Assembly: GCA_001939945.1 (NCBI GenBank)
Contig: MOEB01000031.1
Location: forward strand, 1-50,131
Reading direction: 5' to 3'
DNA: 50,131 bases
DNA from: Aerophototrophica crusticola
GTDB lineage: Bacteria > Pseudomonadota > Alphaproteobacteria > Azospirillales > Azospirillaceae
The translations under genes and the position numbers were made by a program. Within the stretch, counting starts at the first letter, position 1; each line of letters opens with the position of its first letter. Positions 8,411 to 18,051 of the stretch are shown here, piece by piece. The notes under the pieces are model-generated. The model searched no databases and was not told where the DNA came from. It saw only the letters and a program-made list of their open reading frames with translations.

Positions 8411-8907
8411 AGGTCGAACTCCATGCACAGGCGGCGGCCGCCGTCCCGCACCTCGCAGCGGCTGGCGAAGCGGGACACCAGGCCCAATCCCCGGCCGAAG
8501 GGCTGGTCCGGGCGCGGCTCCACCGCGTCATAGCCCGCCCCCTCGTCCACCACCTCCAGCCGCAGCACCTTGCCCGCCAATCGGGCATCCACCGTGACCC
8601 GGCGCCCGGCCAGGGCCGGGTCGGCCAAGCGGCCGGCCAGGGCCTCGGCATAGCGCTGCATCGCCGCCGCCGTGCCCACCTCCATGCTGGACAGGCCCAG
8701 ATTGCCATGGATCACGGCGTTGGCCACCGCCTCCTGCAAGGCGGTCTCCACCGCGTCCCGATCCGCCCCGGGGGCCAGGTCGGCAAGCATCCGCGCCACG
8801 GCCGCGGCCAAAGGCCGGCCATGGGCCAGGGCCGTGGTGACCGACAGGGACAAGGCCATGTCCCCGCCCGCAGGCCCCACCTCGGCAGCGCCCCCGCCGT
8901 CGCTCAT
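8407..8907 (-). CDS. RsbW/SpoIIAB-like ATP-binding serine kinase (anti-sigma type)
   Basis: The 166-residue product is a single GHKL-type ATPase domain: N box LQEAVANAVIHGNL with E59 and N63, G1 box VVDEGAGYD with D121, and G2 box GRGLGLV near 138-144. There is no HisKA domain. Such stand-alone domains phosphorylate a STAS partner or bind a target protein (classically a sigma factor) in partner switching. It directly follows a STAS gene with an ATGA overlap, so the two products are obvious partners. No sigma factor gene is in the window, so the final target is unknown. An internal ATG at codon 17 is an alternative start. Confidence 0.88.
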   Translation of the reverse strand: MSDGGGAAEVGPAGGDMALSLSVTTALAHGRPLAAAVARMLADLAPGADRDAVETALQEAVANAVIHGNLGLSSMEVGTAAAMQRYAEALAGRLADPALAGRRVTVDARLAGKVLRLEVVDEGAGYDAVEPRPDQPFGRGLGLVSRFASRCEVRDGGRRLCMEFDL

Positions 8908-9209
8908 GGGCGCAGGTCCAGCACCTTGCCCAGGTCGGCGACGGTCAGCACCCGCAGAACCTGGCCGGTGGCGCCCCGCACGTCCAGGGTCTTGTCCTTC
9001 TGCTCCACCTCTTCCTTGACGATCAGCAGCATGCCGATGCCGGAGCTGTCCACGAACTCCAACCCGTCCAGGCGCAGGGTGACGTGCCTCGCCGGGGCGG
9101 CGCCCAGGTCACGCATCAGCAGGCGCATCTTCTCATAGTCGTTGAAGGTCAGGCGGCCGGAAAGCGCCGCCTCCGTCAAGCCCGGGCCTTGGGTGATCCT
9201 GTAATCCAT
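8904..9209 (-). CDS. STAS-domain anti-anti-sigma type protein (RsbV-like)
   Basis: The 101-residue protein is one STAS domain. FVDSSGIGMLL around residues 52-62 holds the conserved serine pair (S55/S56) that is phosphorylated by the partner kinase in SpoIIAA/RsbV. The start at 9209 has a strong GAGGAGGA site. It sits directly between the soluble MCP-like gene and the RsbW-like kinase gene. Expected cycle: kinase phosphorylates the serine and releases; the PP2C protein removes the phosphate and restores binding. The role assignment is by family and neighbourhood. Confidence 0.9.
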   Translation of the reverse strand: MDYRITQGPGLTEAALSGRLTFNDYEKMRLLMRDLGAAPARHVTLRLDGLEFVDSSGIGMLLIVKEEVEQKDKTLDVRGATGQVLRVLTVADLGKVLDLRP

Positions 9210-9220
9210 GGCGGTCCTCC

Positions 9221-10378
9221 TCAGAACAGCTCGATGTCGCCGCCGGCGTCATCGGCGGTGGCGGTGGGGTCCAGGGCGCCGATCTCGTCCAGGGCGCTGC
9301 CCTCCAGCAGGCGGCGGGCGAAGTTCTCCCGCACGGCGGTCAGCTTCACCTGGCTGAACAGCCGGTCGGGCCAGCCCTCCGGCAGGGCGGGGGCCAGGGC
9401 GGGGCGGGCCTGCCGGGTGCGGCCGGACAAATCCTCCAGCCCGGCGCGCAGCACGGCCATGCTGTCCAGCACGGCCTCCAGCCGCTGCTTGGACAGGTCC
9501 TGGAACTGCATGCCGGTGACCACGGAACTGATGGTCTCCGCCGTGCGGCCGGACAGGGCGGCCGTCTCCGCCAGCACGTCCTGGAAGCGTTGGTTCTGGT
9601 CCATCAGCCCGGCCAGGGTCTTGTCGATCCGCTCCTTGGCCAGCAGCTGGGGCGACAGGTCCGTGGTGGCGATCTGGCGCAGCACCTCGTGGCCCTTGCG
9701 CACGCCGGACGCCACGGCCCCGACACGGGCGCGGATGCGTTCCGCCAGGGAAGCGGTGGTCTTGGACAAGAGCCGCACCTCCTCCGCCACCACCTTGAAG
9801 GTGGCGCCGTGGACGCCGGCGCGGGCGGCCTCGATATGGGCGTTCAGGGCCAGGAAGTTGGTCTGGCGGTTGATCTCGTCGATTTCCCCGACCGCGCCCT
9901 CCACCTCCTCCACCTGCCGGACCACGTCATCCAGCACGTAGACCATGCTCATCCCCTGCTTGGACAGCTGGATGATGTTGTTCACCATGTCCACCAGCAG
10001 GGCGCTCATGCCCGCGACCACGTCACCGACCTGGGCCGTCTCCCCGTCCAGCTCCACTTGGCCGGCCAAGTGGACGATCTCCTCGATCCGGGCCGACTGG
10101 TCGCGGGCGGCGGTTGACAGTTGGCGGAAGCTGGCCGCCAGGTCGACGACCTTGCCCTCCACCATGTCGTTGACGCGGCGCACTTCCTGGTCCCAGGCGG
10201 ACAGGCTGCGTCCCTGCACCTCCGCCAAGCCCAGCCAGCTTGCCAGCAGGGCGTCTCGCGGATCCTCCCCGGGCGCAGGCGCCGGGGCGGTGGTGGGCAG
10301 GGCCACGATGGTGGCACCGGGCCCCTGGTCCGGCGGGGCGGCTTGGGTGTCCTGGCGGCGGGTGAACAGGCGGTGCAT
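9221..10378 (-). CDS. Soluble MCP-like signalling protein
   Basis: This 385-residue protein has no transmembrane helix and is almost all alpha-helical. The chemoreceptor hairpin tip is recognisable but modified: NRQTNFLALNAHIEAARAGV is followed by ATFKVVAEEVR where classical receptors have [12 protein letters not shown]. The N-terminal 40 residues are low complexity. The C-terminus is DDAGGDIELF, like the GEVELF tail of CheD from the same operon. It follows cheB by 14 bases. It may join the receptor array through CheW/CheA or act as an adaptor between the array and the partner-switch genes that follow. A coiled-coil phosphatase-like adaptor is an alternative. No sensor domain is evident. Confidence 0.8.
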   Translation of the reverse strand: MHRLFTRRQDTQAAPPDQGPGATIVALPTTAPAPAPGEDPRDALLASWLGLAEVQGRSLSAWDQEVRRVNDMVEGKVVDLAASFRQLSTAARDQSARIEEIVHLAGQVELDGETAQVGDVVAGMSALLVDMVNNIIQLSKQGMSMVYVLDDVVRQVEEVEGAVGEIDEINRQTNFLALNAHIEAARAGVHGATFKVVAEEVRLLSKTTASLAERIRARVGAVASGVRKGHEVLRQIATTDLSPQLLAKERIDKTLAGLMDQNQRFQDVLAETAALSGRTAETISSVVTGMQFQDLSKQRLEAVLDSMAVLRAGLEDLSGRTRQARPALAPALPEGWPDRLFSQVKLTAVRENFARRLLEGSALDEIGALDPTATADDAGGDIELF

Positions 10379-10392
10379 GGGTCCTCCGGAAC

Positions 10393-11460
10393 TCAAGGGC
10401 CGTCCGCCGCGGCGGCCAGGATCGCGCCCGCGATGCGGGACAGGTCCAACTCGGCCACCACGGCGCCGGCCAGCATGGCCGCCCGCGGCATGCCATAGAC
10501 GACGCAACTCGCCTCGCATTCCCCGATGGTGTGGGCGCCGGCGGCCCGCATGTCGGCCAGTCCCTGGGCCCCGTCGCGGCCCATGCCGGACAGGATGACA
10601 CCCACGGCCTTGGCCCCCGCCACGGTGGCGGCGGATTGGAACAGCACGTCCACCGATGGCTTGTGCCCCGACACCGGCGGCTCGTCCGCCAGCCGGCACA
10701 CCAGGCCCGACCCGCCGCGGGCCAGCCGCAGGTGCCGGTCGCCCGGGGCGATGACGGCCCGGCCGGGCAGCAGGGGCATCCCTTCCTCCGCCACCACCAC
10801 CTCCAGCGCCGAAAGCTTGTTCAGCCGGTCGGCGAAGCTCTTCACGTAGCCCGGGCCGATGTGCTGGACGATGGCCACGGGCGGGCTGTCCGGCGGCAGG
10901 GCCAGAAGGATCTCCCGGATGCGCTCCACCCCGCCGGTGCTGGCGCCGATGGCCACCAGGGGGCGCTTCCAGGCCCGGCGGGGGGCCGACGGCGCGGCCT
11001 TTGGCACCGGCGCGCATTTCGGGCCGGGGGGAGGGAGTCTCCCCGGCCGCACCCGGGTGCCGGCGGCGGCCCGCACCTTGTCCGCCAGCTCCGCCGCGAA
11101 GGCCGCGAACTCCGCCGCGTCACGGGCCATGGGCTTGGCGATGCAGTCCACGGCGCCGATCTCCAATGCCCTGATGGTGGCCGACGTCCCCTCCCCGGTG
11201 AGGGTGGAGACCATGACCACCGGCGTGGGCCTGAGGGACATGATCTTCTCCAGGAAGGAAAGGCCGTCCATGCGCGGCATCTCCACGTCCAGGGTGACCA
11301 CGTCCGGGTCCAGGGCCTTGATCTTCTCCCGCGCCTCATAGGGGTCGGCGGCGCTGCCCAGCACGCGGATGCCCTGGCTCTCCAGCGCGGCGCCGATCAT
11401 CTGCCGCATCAGGGCGCTGTCATCCACCACCAGGGCGGTCACGGGCTTGTCCTGGCTCAC
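10393..11460 (-). CDS. cheB: Chemotaxis response regulator protein-glutamate methylesterase CheB
   Basis: CheB demethylates receptor glutamates when phosphorylated by CheA. The 355-residue product has a receiver with acceptor D58 (TLDVEMPRMDG) and K109 (AKP), a 50-residue proline-rich linker and the methylesterase domain with catalytic S174 in IGASTGG, H200 in IVQHIGPGY and D296 in GMGRDG. The GTG start at 11460 overlaps the cheR stop (GTGA), the operon's usual coupling. A longer upstream frame runs through cheR and is not used. Confidence 0.95.
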   Translation of the reverse strand: MSQDKPVTALVVDDSALMRQMIGAALESQGIRVLGSAADPYEAREKIKALDPDVVTLDVEMPRMDGLSFLEKIMSLRPTPVVMVSTLTGEGTSATIRALEIGAVDCIAKPMARDAAEFAAFAAELADKVRAAAGTRVRPGRLPPPGPKCAPVPKAAPSAPRRAWKRPLVAIGASTGGVERIREILLALPPDSPPVAIVQHIGPGYVKSFADRLNKLSALEVVVAEEGMPLLPGRAVIAPGDRHLRLARGGSGLVCRLADEPPVSGHKPSVDVLFQSAATVAGAKAVGVILSGMGRDGAQGLADMRAAGAHTIGECEASCVVYGMPRAAMLAGAVVAELDLSRIAGAILAAAADGP

Positions 11461-12299
11461 CGCACCCTCCGGTACAGGGTGGTGCCGGCGGCCTCGAACC
11501 GGTCGCTGACGCCGTGCAGGCTTTCCGAATGGCCGACATAGAGCAGCCCGCCCAGGGGCAGCAGGTCGGCGAAGCGGTGCACCACGCCCGCCCGCCCCTC
11601 CCGGTCGAAATAGATCATGACGTTCCGGCAGAAGATGGCGTCGAACGGCCCGCGCATGGGCCAGGAGTCCTGCAGGTTCAGCGGCTTGAAGGTGATGATC
11701 TGGCGCAGGGGCTCGGCCATGGACAGGGTGTCCGGTTCCGGCCCCGGTACCGTGTGCCTGGCGCGCATGGCGGCGGGCACGGCGTCGGCCGGATAGACGC
11801 CGCGCCGCGCCTTGGCCAGCACGTCCGTGTCGATGTCGGTGGCCAGGATGGCCGCGTCCCAGCGGGACAGGTCGCGCAGGCTGTCCCGCACCACCATGGC
11901 GATGGAATAGGGTTCCTCCCCCGTGGAGCAACCGGCTGACCAGAGGCGCAGCCGTGGCTTGGGCGATCCCGCCTGGGCCTCCGCCAAGGCGGGCAGCACG
12001 GTCTTGGACAGATGGTCCAGGTGCGCCGGCTCGCGGAAGAACTTGGTCAGGTTGGTGGTCAGCAGGTTGACCAGCCGGCCCCGCTCCTCTTCCCCTTCCG
12101 GCCCTTCCAGCCGCCGGACATAGGCGTCGAAGTCGGGCAGGCGCAGCTCCCGCAGGCGGCGGGACAGCCGGGCATAGACCATCTCCGCCTTGCCCTGGGC
12201 AAGGCTGATGCCGGCCAGCTCATGCAGCAGGCCGGCGATCACCTGGAAGTGGCGCCGCTCGAAGCGGAACTCCCGGTCCTGGCTGGGGGCGGTGCCCAT
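11457..12299 (-). CDS. cheR: Chemotaxis protein methyltransferase CheR
   Basis: CheR transfers methyl groups from S-adenosylmethionine to receptor glutamates. The N-terminal helical domain (FERRHFQVIAGLLHELAG) and the SAM-binding motif LWSAGCSTGEEPYSIAM are clear, with FCRNVMIYFD near the C-terminal third. The start is uncertain: ATG at 12299 (280 residues, used here) lies 7 bases after the receptor stop, while ATG at 12329 (290 residues) overlaps the receptor gene through its C-terminal pentapeptide codons. Neither has a strong ribosome site. The adjacent receptor ends DWKKF, a likely CheR tether. Confidence 0.95.
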   Translation of the reverse strand: MGTAPSQDREFRFERRHFQVIAGLLHELAGISLAQGKAEMVYARLSRRLRELRLPDFDAYVRRLEGPEGEEERGRLVNLLTTNLTKFFREPAHLDHLSKTVLPALAEAQAGSPKPRLRLWSAGCSTGEEPYSIAMVVRDSLRDLSRWDAAILATDIDTDVLAKARRGVYPADAVPAAMRARHTVPGPEPDTLSMAEPLRQIITFKPLNLQDSWPMRGPFDAIFCRNVMIYFDREGRAGVVHRFADLLPLGGLLYVGHSESLHGVSDRFEAAGTTLYRRVR

Positions 12300-12306
12300 G
12301 GCAGGC

Positions 12307-15030
12307 TCAGAACTTCTTCCAGTCGTCATCGTCCGCCACCGCCAGGGCCGGCGCCTTGGCGCGGAAGCCGCCGGCCAGCGACGCGGTGGCCGCCCCGGTA
12401 CCGGGCCGCTTCACCGGGGAAGCCGGTTTGGCCGGGCCCCGCGCCGGGGCCTTGGCGGCGGTGGCGCGGTGGCCGTAGCCCTGGGACCGGGCCGCCGGCC
12501 GCTCCGCCAGGGACAGGCCGGCGTCGCGCACCTGGAAGAAGCTGACCAGGCCGATCAGTTCCTGCGCCTGGTCCTCCAGCGACTGGGCGGCGGCGGCGCT
12601 CTCCTCCACCAGGGCGGCGTTGCGCTGGGTCATCTCGTCCATGGCGGAGACGGCGCTGTTCACCTCCTCCACCCCGTTGGACTGCTCCGCCGTGGCCCGG
12701 GCGATGTCGGCCACCAGGTCGGCCACCCGGGTCACGTCCGCGGCGATGCTGGTCAGGGCGTCGCCCGCCGCGGCCACCAGCCCCACCCCGTCCTTCACCT
12801 CGGCGTTGCTGCCGACGATGAGGTCCTTGATCTCCTTGGATGCCTGGGCGGAGCGCTGGGCCAAGGTCCGCACCTCCTGGGCCACCACGGCGAAGCCGCG
12901 GCCCGCCTCCCCGGCCCGGGCGGCCTCCACGGCAGCGTTCAGGGCCAGCAGGTTGGTCTGGAAGGCGATCTCCTCGATCACGCCGATGATGTCGGTGATC
13001 TTCTGGCTGGAGCCCTCGATCCGCTTGATGGCGGTGACTGCCTGGACCGAGACCTCGCCGCCCTTCTTGGCGGCACCGCGGGCCTGCTCGGCCACCGTGC
13101 CCACCTGGCGGGCGCTGTCGGCGTTGTTACGCACGGTGGCCGCCAGCTCCTCCATGCTTGCCGCCGTCTCCTCCAGGGATGACGCCTGCTGCTCCGTGCG
13201 CTCCGACAGGTCCTGGCTGCCCGCCGCCACCTCCCGCGCCGCCTCGGCGATGCCGGCGGCGGTGCGGCTGATCTGGCCCACCGTCTCCTCCAGCTTGTCG
13301 GCGGTGGCGTTGGCATCGTCGCGCAGGCGCTGGAACACGCCGTCGTAGCTGGTGTCGATACGGCGGGACAGGTCGCCATGGGCCAGGGCCGACAGCATGC
13401 CCGCCAGTTCCTCCGCCACGTTCGCGACGGTGCCCGACACCTTGTTCACCCCTTCCGCCACCATGCGGAAGAAGCCATCCTTGCCGTCCAGGGCGATACG
13501 GCGGCTGAAGTCACCGCGGGCGGCACCCGCCACCACGTCGGCGATCTCCTGCTCCGTGGCCAGCTCGGCGGTCAGGTCCTTCCACTCGATCACCGTGCCC
13601 ATGCGCTCCCCGCGCGGGCCGATGACGGGGGTGGCCATGATCTCGAAGGTGCGACGCCCCACCTTGGCCTTGGATTTGTGGGTGGTGGTCAGCACGGCCA
13701 GCATGCTCTGCTGGTGGGCCGGGTTGCGGTGGAAGATGTCGATGGACCGGCCCAACAGGGTCGCGCTGTCGAAATTGGGCATCACGTGCCGGATGTCTTC
13801 CTGGGCCAGGGCGAACATGCGCTGGGCGGCCCGGTTGACATAGACGATGATGTTGTTCTCGTCCGACATCATGATGTTGGCCTCGACCGCGTCCAGGCCG
13901 TTCCGGGTACGGACGCCGATCACCGCGGTCTCCTTGAAGGCGGCCACGGCGCGGGCCATCTCGCCCACCTCATCCTTCTGCCCGGTGAAGCTGACCTGGG
14001 CGTCCAGCCGGTTGTCCAGCAGGGCCCGCATGGTGTCGCGGATGCCGTTGATCGGCCCCACGATGCCGTTGGCGATGACACGGGCGGACAGGGCGCCCAG
14101 GACCGTCGCCAGCAGGCACAGGCCCGCGGTGATGGCCAACGCCCAGTTGGTGGCGGTGGCTGTGTCCGCCTCGGCCTTCAGCACCATGGCCTGGAACTCG
14201 TTCACCTCACGGGCGATGACCTCGGTCATGTCCTCGCCCAGGGTGGGCAGCTTGCCGTTCAGCAAGTCCTCGGCCTCCGCCGTGGCGGCGGCGGCCAGCT
14301 TAAAGGTACGGCCATAGTCCGCCAGCAGGGCGTCGACCGTGGCGGCGGCCTGCCGGGCCGCCGGGGTGGTGACCTGTCCCTGGATGCCCCGGATGTCGGA
14401 CTGCATCTCCGCGAACAGCCGGTCGAAGTCGTTGGAGGTGGTGGAGTCGCTGACCGACAGGGCGCGGTAGGTCACCAACCGCAGGTCGCTCCACTGCCCG
14501 GCCACCTCGGCCACCATGATGCCCACGGGACCGGTGGACTGGGTGCCCAGGGAGGTGCGCAGGATGTCGAAGGCCTGGCCCAGCCGGGGGGCCAGGGGCT
14601 CCAGCTGCTCGGCCACGATCTTGTCCATCCGGGCGCGGGCGACCAGCAGCGCGTCCACGTGGCCCAGCCACTGGGCGGACTTGGTCTCCAGCTCCTTGAT
14701 GTCGTCCAGATGGTCCTGTGGCCAGGTGAGGCGGGCCTCACCCACGGTCTTGCGCAGCTGCTCCTTTGCCACGGCCAACCGGTCGGCATGGGCCTGGAAG
14801 CCGGTGTAGCCATAGTCGCGGACCCGCAGCCGGGCGCGGACCAGGGCTATCTCGACCCGGGTGGCGGCGCTGGCGGCGCTGGTGGCGCCATGCACCGTCT
14901 TCATGTCGTCCTGGACGGAGTACTGGCTCCACATCCCCTCGGCCCCGACCAGGACCAGCAAGCCGATCAGCAGGCCGAAGGCGATCCAGAGCCGGCGCGG
15001 GATGGGCATGTCGGACAGCGTCTTCATCAT
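12307..15030 (-). CDS. Methyl-accepting chemotaxis protein, HBM-type sensor, HAMP, PAS
   Basis: This 907-residue chemoreceptor has TM1 at about 14-32, a long helical periplasmic region (about 35-290) of the helical-bimodular kind, TM2 at about 295-318, HAMP (about 318-370), a PAS domain (about 375-490, with [15 protein letters not shown]), a second HAMP-like helix pair (490-590), and the signalling hairpin with its tip around 685-725 ([35 protein letters not shown]). After a 75-residue Ala/Pro-rich linker it ends DWKKF, which fits the W-x-x-F pentapeptide that recruits CheR and CheB. The start has GAGGGGGG upstream. Ligand unknown; the PAS domain could sense redox or bind a cofactor. Confidence 0.93.
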   Translation of the reverse strand: MMKTLSDMPIPRRLWIAFGLLIGLLVLVGAEGMWSQYSVQDDMKTVHGATSAASAATRVEIALVRARLRVRDYGYTGFQAHADRLAVAKEQLRKTVGEARLTWPQDHLDDIKELETKSAQWLGHVDALLVARARMDKIVAEQLEPLAPRLGQAFDILRTSLGTQSTGPVGIMVAEVAGQWSDLRLVTYRALSVSDSTTSNDFDRLFAEMQSDIRGIQGQVTTPAARQAAATVDALLADYGRTFKLAAAATAEAEDLLNGKLPTLGEDMTEVIAREVNEFQAMVLKAEADTATATNWALAITAGLCLLATVLGALSARVIANGIVGPINGIRDTMRALLDNRLDAQVSFTGQKDEVGEMARAVAAFKETAVIGVRTRNGLDAVEANIMMSDENNIIVYVNRAAQRMFALAQEDIRHVMPNFDSATLLGRSIDIFHRNPAHQQSMLAVLTTTHKSKAKVGRRTFEIMATPVIGPRGERMGTVIEWKDLTAELATEQEIADVVAGAARGDFSRRIALDGKDGFFRMVAEGVNKVSGTVANVAEELAGMLSALAHGDLSRRIDTSYDGVFQRLRDDANATADKLEETVGQISRTAAGIAEAAREVAAGSQDLSERTEQQASSLEETAASMEELAATVRNNADSARQVGTVAEQARGAAKKGGEVSVQAVTAIKRIEGSSQKITDIIGVIEEIAFQTNLLALNAAVEAARAGEAGRGFAVVAQEVRTLAQRSAQASKEIKDLIVGSNAEVKDGVGLVAAAGDALTSIAADVTRVADLVADIARATAEQSNGVEEVNSAVSAMDEMTQRNAALVEESAAAAQSLEDQAQELIGLVSFFQVRDAGLSLAERPAARSQGYGHRATAAKAPARGPAKPASPVKRPGTGAATASLAGGFRAKAPALAVADDDDWKKF

Positions 15031-15051
15031 CGTTTCCCCCCTCGGCCTGCC

Positions 15052-15591
15052 TCAGGCCCCGGCCGTGCCGGCCATGGTGTCTTGCATCTCGTCCAGGGCC
15101 TGGGTCTCGGCGGCGAACAGCCGGCCCAGGTCCAGCACCGTGACCATGCGGTTGCCGCTGGCTACCAGGCCCAGGATGGCGGCCCGGTCCACCAGCCCGC
15201 CGTCGCCATTGGGCGCGGGCAGGATGTCGCCGTCGGCCACGTCCAGGATGTCGCTGATGGCGTCGGTCAGGATGCCCTGCAGCCGCTCCCCGATGGTCAG
15301 CACGATGACCACGTGGCGGCGCGTCGCCTCCGTCTGCGGGCCGCCGAAGCGGGCGCGGAGGTCGAAGATGGGCACGATGACGCCGCGCAGGTTGATCACG
15401 CCGCGCACATGGGGCGGCAGGTTGGGCAGCCGCGTCTCGGGCGTCCAGCCCCGGATCTCCTTCACCGCCAGGATGGGGATGCCGAACTCCTCCGTCCCCA
15501 GGGTGAAGGTCACAAGTTGGCGTGACGGCTGGCTGCCGGGGGCCGCGGGCGGGGCCGCGGCGTCGCGGGTGGCGGGCAGGGGCTTATGCAT
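15052..15591 (-). CDS. cheW: Chemotaxis adaptor protein CheW
   Basis: CheW couples receptors to the kinase CheA. The 179-residue product has the CheW fold with FGIPILAVKEI, LPNLPPHVRGVINLRG and VPIFDLRARFG, preceded by about 25 low-complexity residues. The ATG at 15591 overlaps the cheA TAA stop by 8 bases, so translation is coupled. It is somewhat longer than E. coli CheW because of a short C-terminal tail (ALDEMQDTMAGTAGA). Confidence 0.95.
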   Translation of the reverse strand: MHKPLPATRDAAAPPAAPGSQPSRQLVTFTLGTEEFGIPILAVKEIRGWTPETRLPNLPPHVRGVINLRGVIVPIFDLRARFGGPQTEATRRHVVIVLTIGERLQGILTDAISDILDVADGDILPAPNGDGGLVDRAAILGLVASGNRMVTVLDLGRLFAAETQALDEMQDTMAGTAGA

Positions 15592-17674
15592 GGGCGAACT
15601 CCTCCGCGGCGGCGGTGCGGGCAAGGCCGCGGCCCATGGCCTGCAACCCCGCCACGTCCAGGATCAGGGCGACGCGGCCGTCGCCCAGGATGGTGGCCGC
15701 GGCGATGCCGTCCAGCCGGCGGTAATGGGCGTCCAGGCTCTTCACCACCACCTGCTGCTGGCCCAGCAGCTCATCCACCACCAGGCCGAAGCGGCCGCCT
15801 TCCTCCGTTTCCAGCAGCACCACCAGGGCGCGGGTGGGGTCGGGCTGGGCACCCTGGATGCCCAGCAGCCGGGCCAGGGGGGCAAGCTGCACATATTCCC
15901 CCCGCGCCATCATCACCGTGCCCTGTCCGGGCACGCGGTGCAGGTCGCCGGGGCGGGGGCGCAGGGTTTCCACGATGTTGGTCAGGGGTAGCACGAACCG
16001 CTCCCCGCCCGTGCGGATCACCATCCCGTCCATCACCGCCAGGGTCAGGGGCAGGGACAGGACGAAGCGGGTGCCCTCGCCGGGCGTATTGTGCACGGTG
16101 ATGCGCCCGCCCAGTTGGGTGATGTTCCGGCGGACCACGTCCATGCCGACGCCGCGGCCGGAGACGTTGGAGATGGCCTCCGCCGTGCTGAAGCCGGGCA
16201 GGAAGATGAGCTGGTCCACCTCCTCCTCCGACAGCTGTGCGTCGGCGGGGACCAGGCCCTTGTCCACGGCCTTGCGCAGCACCCGGCCGCGGTCGATGCC
16301 GCGGCCGTCGTCCGACACCTCGATGACGATGCGGCCCGACCGGTGCTGGGCGGACAGGGTGACCGTGCCGGCCCGCGCCTTGCCCGCCGCCTCCCGGGCG
16401 TCCGGCGCCTCGATCCCATGGTCCATGCTGTTGCGGATCATGTGGGTCAGGGGGTCGGCCAGGTTCTCGACCACCGTCTTGTCCACCTCCGTCTCCTCGC
16501 CGCGCATGACGAGGCCGACCTCCTTGCCCAGGGTGGTGGACAGCTCCCGCACCAGCCGGGGCATGCGGGCGAAGACGGACCGCACGGGCTGGGCCCGCAC
16601 GGCCATGACGCTTTCCTGCAATTCGCGGGTGTGGCGGGCCAGCTCCTCCAGCCCCTCCAGCAGGCGGGGGGCCTGGCCCGGCGGAAGGCTGGCGGCCTGC
16701 TCCGCCACCATGGCCTGGGTGATGACCATTTCCCCCACCAGGTTCACCAGCCGGTCCAGCTTGTCCAGGTCCACCCGGATCGACTGGCCGGCCAGGGCGC
16801 CGCGGCCCCCATTCTCCCCCGCCGCTGGGCGCGGGGGCGCCGGCTCGGCGGGCAGGCCGGGGGACAGGGGTTCCGCCATCGCGCCGCCTGGGCCCACCAG
16901 GGCCACCTCCCGGCCGATGTCCGGGGGCGGGCCGGCCGCGGGCTCCGGCTCGGCCTCCGTCTCCACGGCCACGTGCAGGTCGCAATCCTCGGCCACGAAG
17001 TCGAAGATCTCCCGCACGTCCGCCTCGGGCTGGCCCGTCTCCAGCCGCAGGGTCCAGGACAGGTGGATGCTTTCCGGGTCCAGATGGTCCAGGGTGGGGA
17101 CCGCGTCGTGGTCGCACTCCACCTCCAGCGGGCCGAAATGGGCGAGCGCGCGGAACAGGTACAGGGGCTCGTTGCCCCGGGACAGCATGTGCGGGTGCGG
17201 GGCGAAGCGGATCTGGAAGCGTTGCGGCCCGTCCGCCGCGGCTGTTGGCGTCGTCTCCACCGCGGCCCCGTCCGCCTCCGCCGGGCCCAGGACGGCGCGC
17301 AGGTCGGCGGCCACCCGGGCGGCCAGGATGCCATCGCCCTCCCGGCCCTCCCGCGCGTCGGCCAGCAGGGCGCCCAGAACGTCGTTGGCGCGGATCAGCA
17401 GGTCCACCAGCGCCCCGGTGGGCGCAAGCCTGCCGGCCCGCACCTCGTCCAGCACCGTCTCGAACTCATGGGCGAAGGCCACCAGGGCCGACAGGCCGAA
17501 GGTGCCGCCGCCGCCCTTGATGGAATGCACCCCGCGGAAGACGGCGTTCACCGTCTCCGCGTCGGCCCCGCCGCGGGCAAGGTCCAGCAGGCCCGCCTCG
17601 ACGATGGCCAGCATCTCGGCGCATTCATCGAAATAGGTCTGGCGGAACTGTTCCAGGTCGGTGAAGCCGGCCAT
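15584..17674 (-). CDS. cheA: Chemotaxis histidine kinase CheA
   Basis: CheA autophosphorylates on an HPt histidine and passes phosphate to CheY and CheB. Order in the 696-residue protein: HPt P1 with H50 in VHSIKGGGGTFGL; a linker and P2-like region (about 150-240); P3 dimerisation helices (LDKLDRLVNLVGEMV onward, near 305); the P4 ATPase domain with MIRNSMDHGIE, SDDGRGID and GRGVGMDVV; and the CheW-like P5 domain from about 560. All kinase motifs are intact. P2 contains an unusual segment (PQRFQIRFAPHPHML) also found in other non-E. coli type CheA proteins. It starts 11 bases after cheY. Confidence 0.96.
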   Translation of the reverse strand: MAGFTDLEQFRQTYFDECAEMLAIVEAGLLDLARGGADAETVNAVFRGVHSIKGGGGTFGLSALVAFAHEFETVLDEVRAGRLAPTGALVDLLIRANDVLGALLADAREGREGDGILAARVAADLRAVLGPAEADGAAVETTPTAAADGPQRFQIRFAPHPHMLSRGNEPLYLFRALAHFGPLEVECDHDAVPTLDHLDPESIHLSWTLRLETGQPEADVREIFDFVAEDCDLHVAVETEAEPEPAAGPPPDIGREVALVGPGGAMAEPLSPGLPAEPAPPRPAAGENGGRGALAGQSIRVDLDKLDRLVNLVGEMVITQAMVAEQAASLPPGQAPRLLEGLEELARHTRELQESVMAVRAQPVRSVFARMPRLVRELSTTLGKEVGLVMRGEETEVDKTVVENLADPLTHMIRNSMDHGIEAPDAREAAGKARAGTVTLSAQHRSGRIVIEVSDDGRGIDRGRVLRKAVDKGLVPADAQLSEEEVDQLIFLPGFSTAEAISNVSGRGVGMDVVRRNITQLGGRITVHNTPGEGTRFVLSLPLTLAVMDGMVIRTGGERFVLPLTNIVETLRPRPGDLHRVPGQGTVMMARGEYVQLAPLARLLGIQGAQPDPTRALVVLLETEEGGRFGLVVDELLGQQQVVVKSLDAHYRRLDGIAAATILGDGRVALILDVAGLQAMGRGLARTAAAEEFAHA

Positions 17675-17685
17675 GGCTGCGGCCT

Positions 17686-18051
17686 TTACGGGCAGACGGT
17701 GCGGACGACCTGGACCAGCTTTTCCGGGTTGAAGGGCTTCACCAGCCAGCCCGTGGCCCCGGCGGCCTTGCCTTCCTGCTTCTTGGCGCCATCCGCCTCG
17801 GTGGTCAGCATCAGGATGGGCGTGGACTTGTAGCTGGGCAGGGCGCGCAGGCCCCGGATCAGCGCCAGCCCATCCATCACGGGCATGTTCAGGTCGGTGA
17901 TGACCAGGTCGAAGCGGCGGCCCGCGGCAAGGTCCATGGCCTTCTTGCCGTCCTCCGCCTCTGCCACCTCATAGCCGGCCCCCTTCAGGGTGAAGGCCAC
18001 CATGTCCCGCATGGTCCGCGAATCATCGACCGTCAGCACACTCTTCGTCAC
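17686..18051 (-). CDS. cheY: CheY-type single-domain response regulator
   Basis: The 121-residue receiver protein begins TKSVLTVDDSRTMRDMV and has acceptor Asp in VITDLNMPVMDG and the conserved lysine in LVKPFNPEKL. This is the normal alphaproteobacterial CheY size. The GTG start at 18051 overlaps the TGA of the STAS gene (GTGA); a second GTG at 18063 would add four residues. Because the operon also carries receiver-PP2C proteins, this CheY may compete with them for CheA phosphate; whether it binds FliM is not testable from sequence. Confidence 0.95.
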   Translation of the reverse strand: MTKSVLTVDDSRTMRDMVAFTLKGAGYEVAEAEDGKKAMDLAAGRRFDLVITDLNMPVMDGLALIRGLRALPSYKSTPILMLTTEADGAKKQEGKAAGATGWLVKPFNPEKLVQVVRTVCP

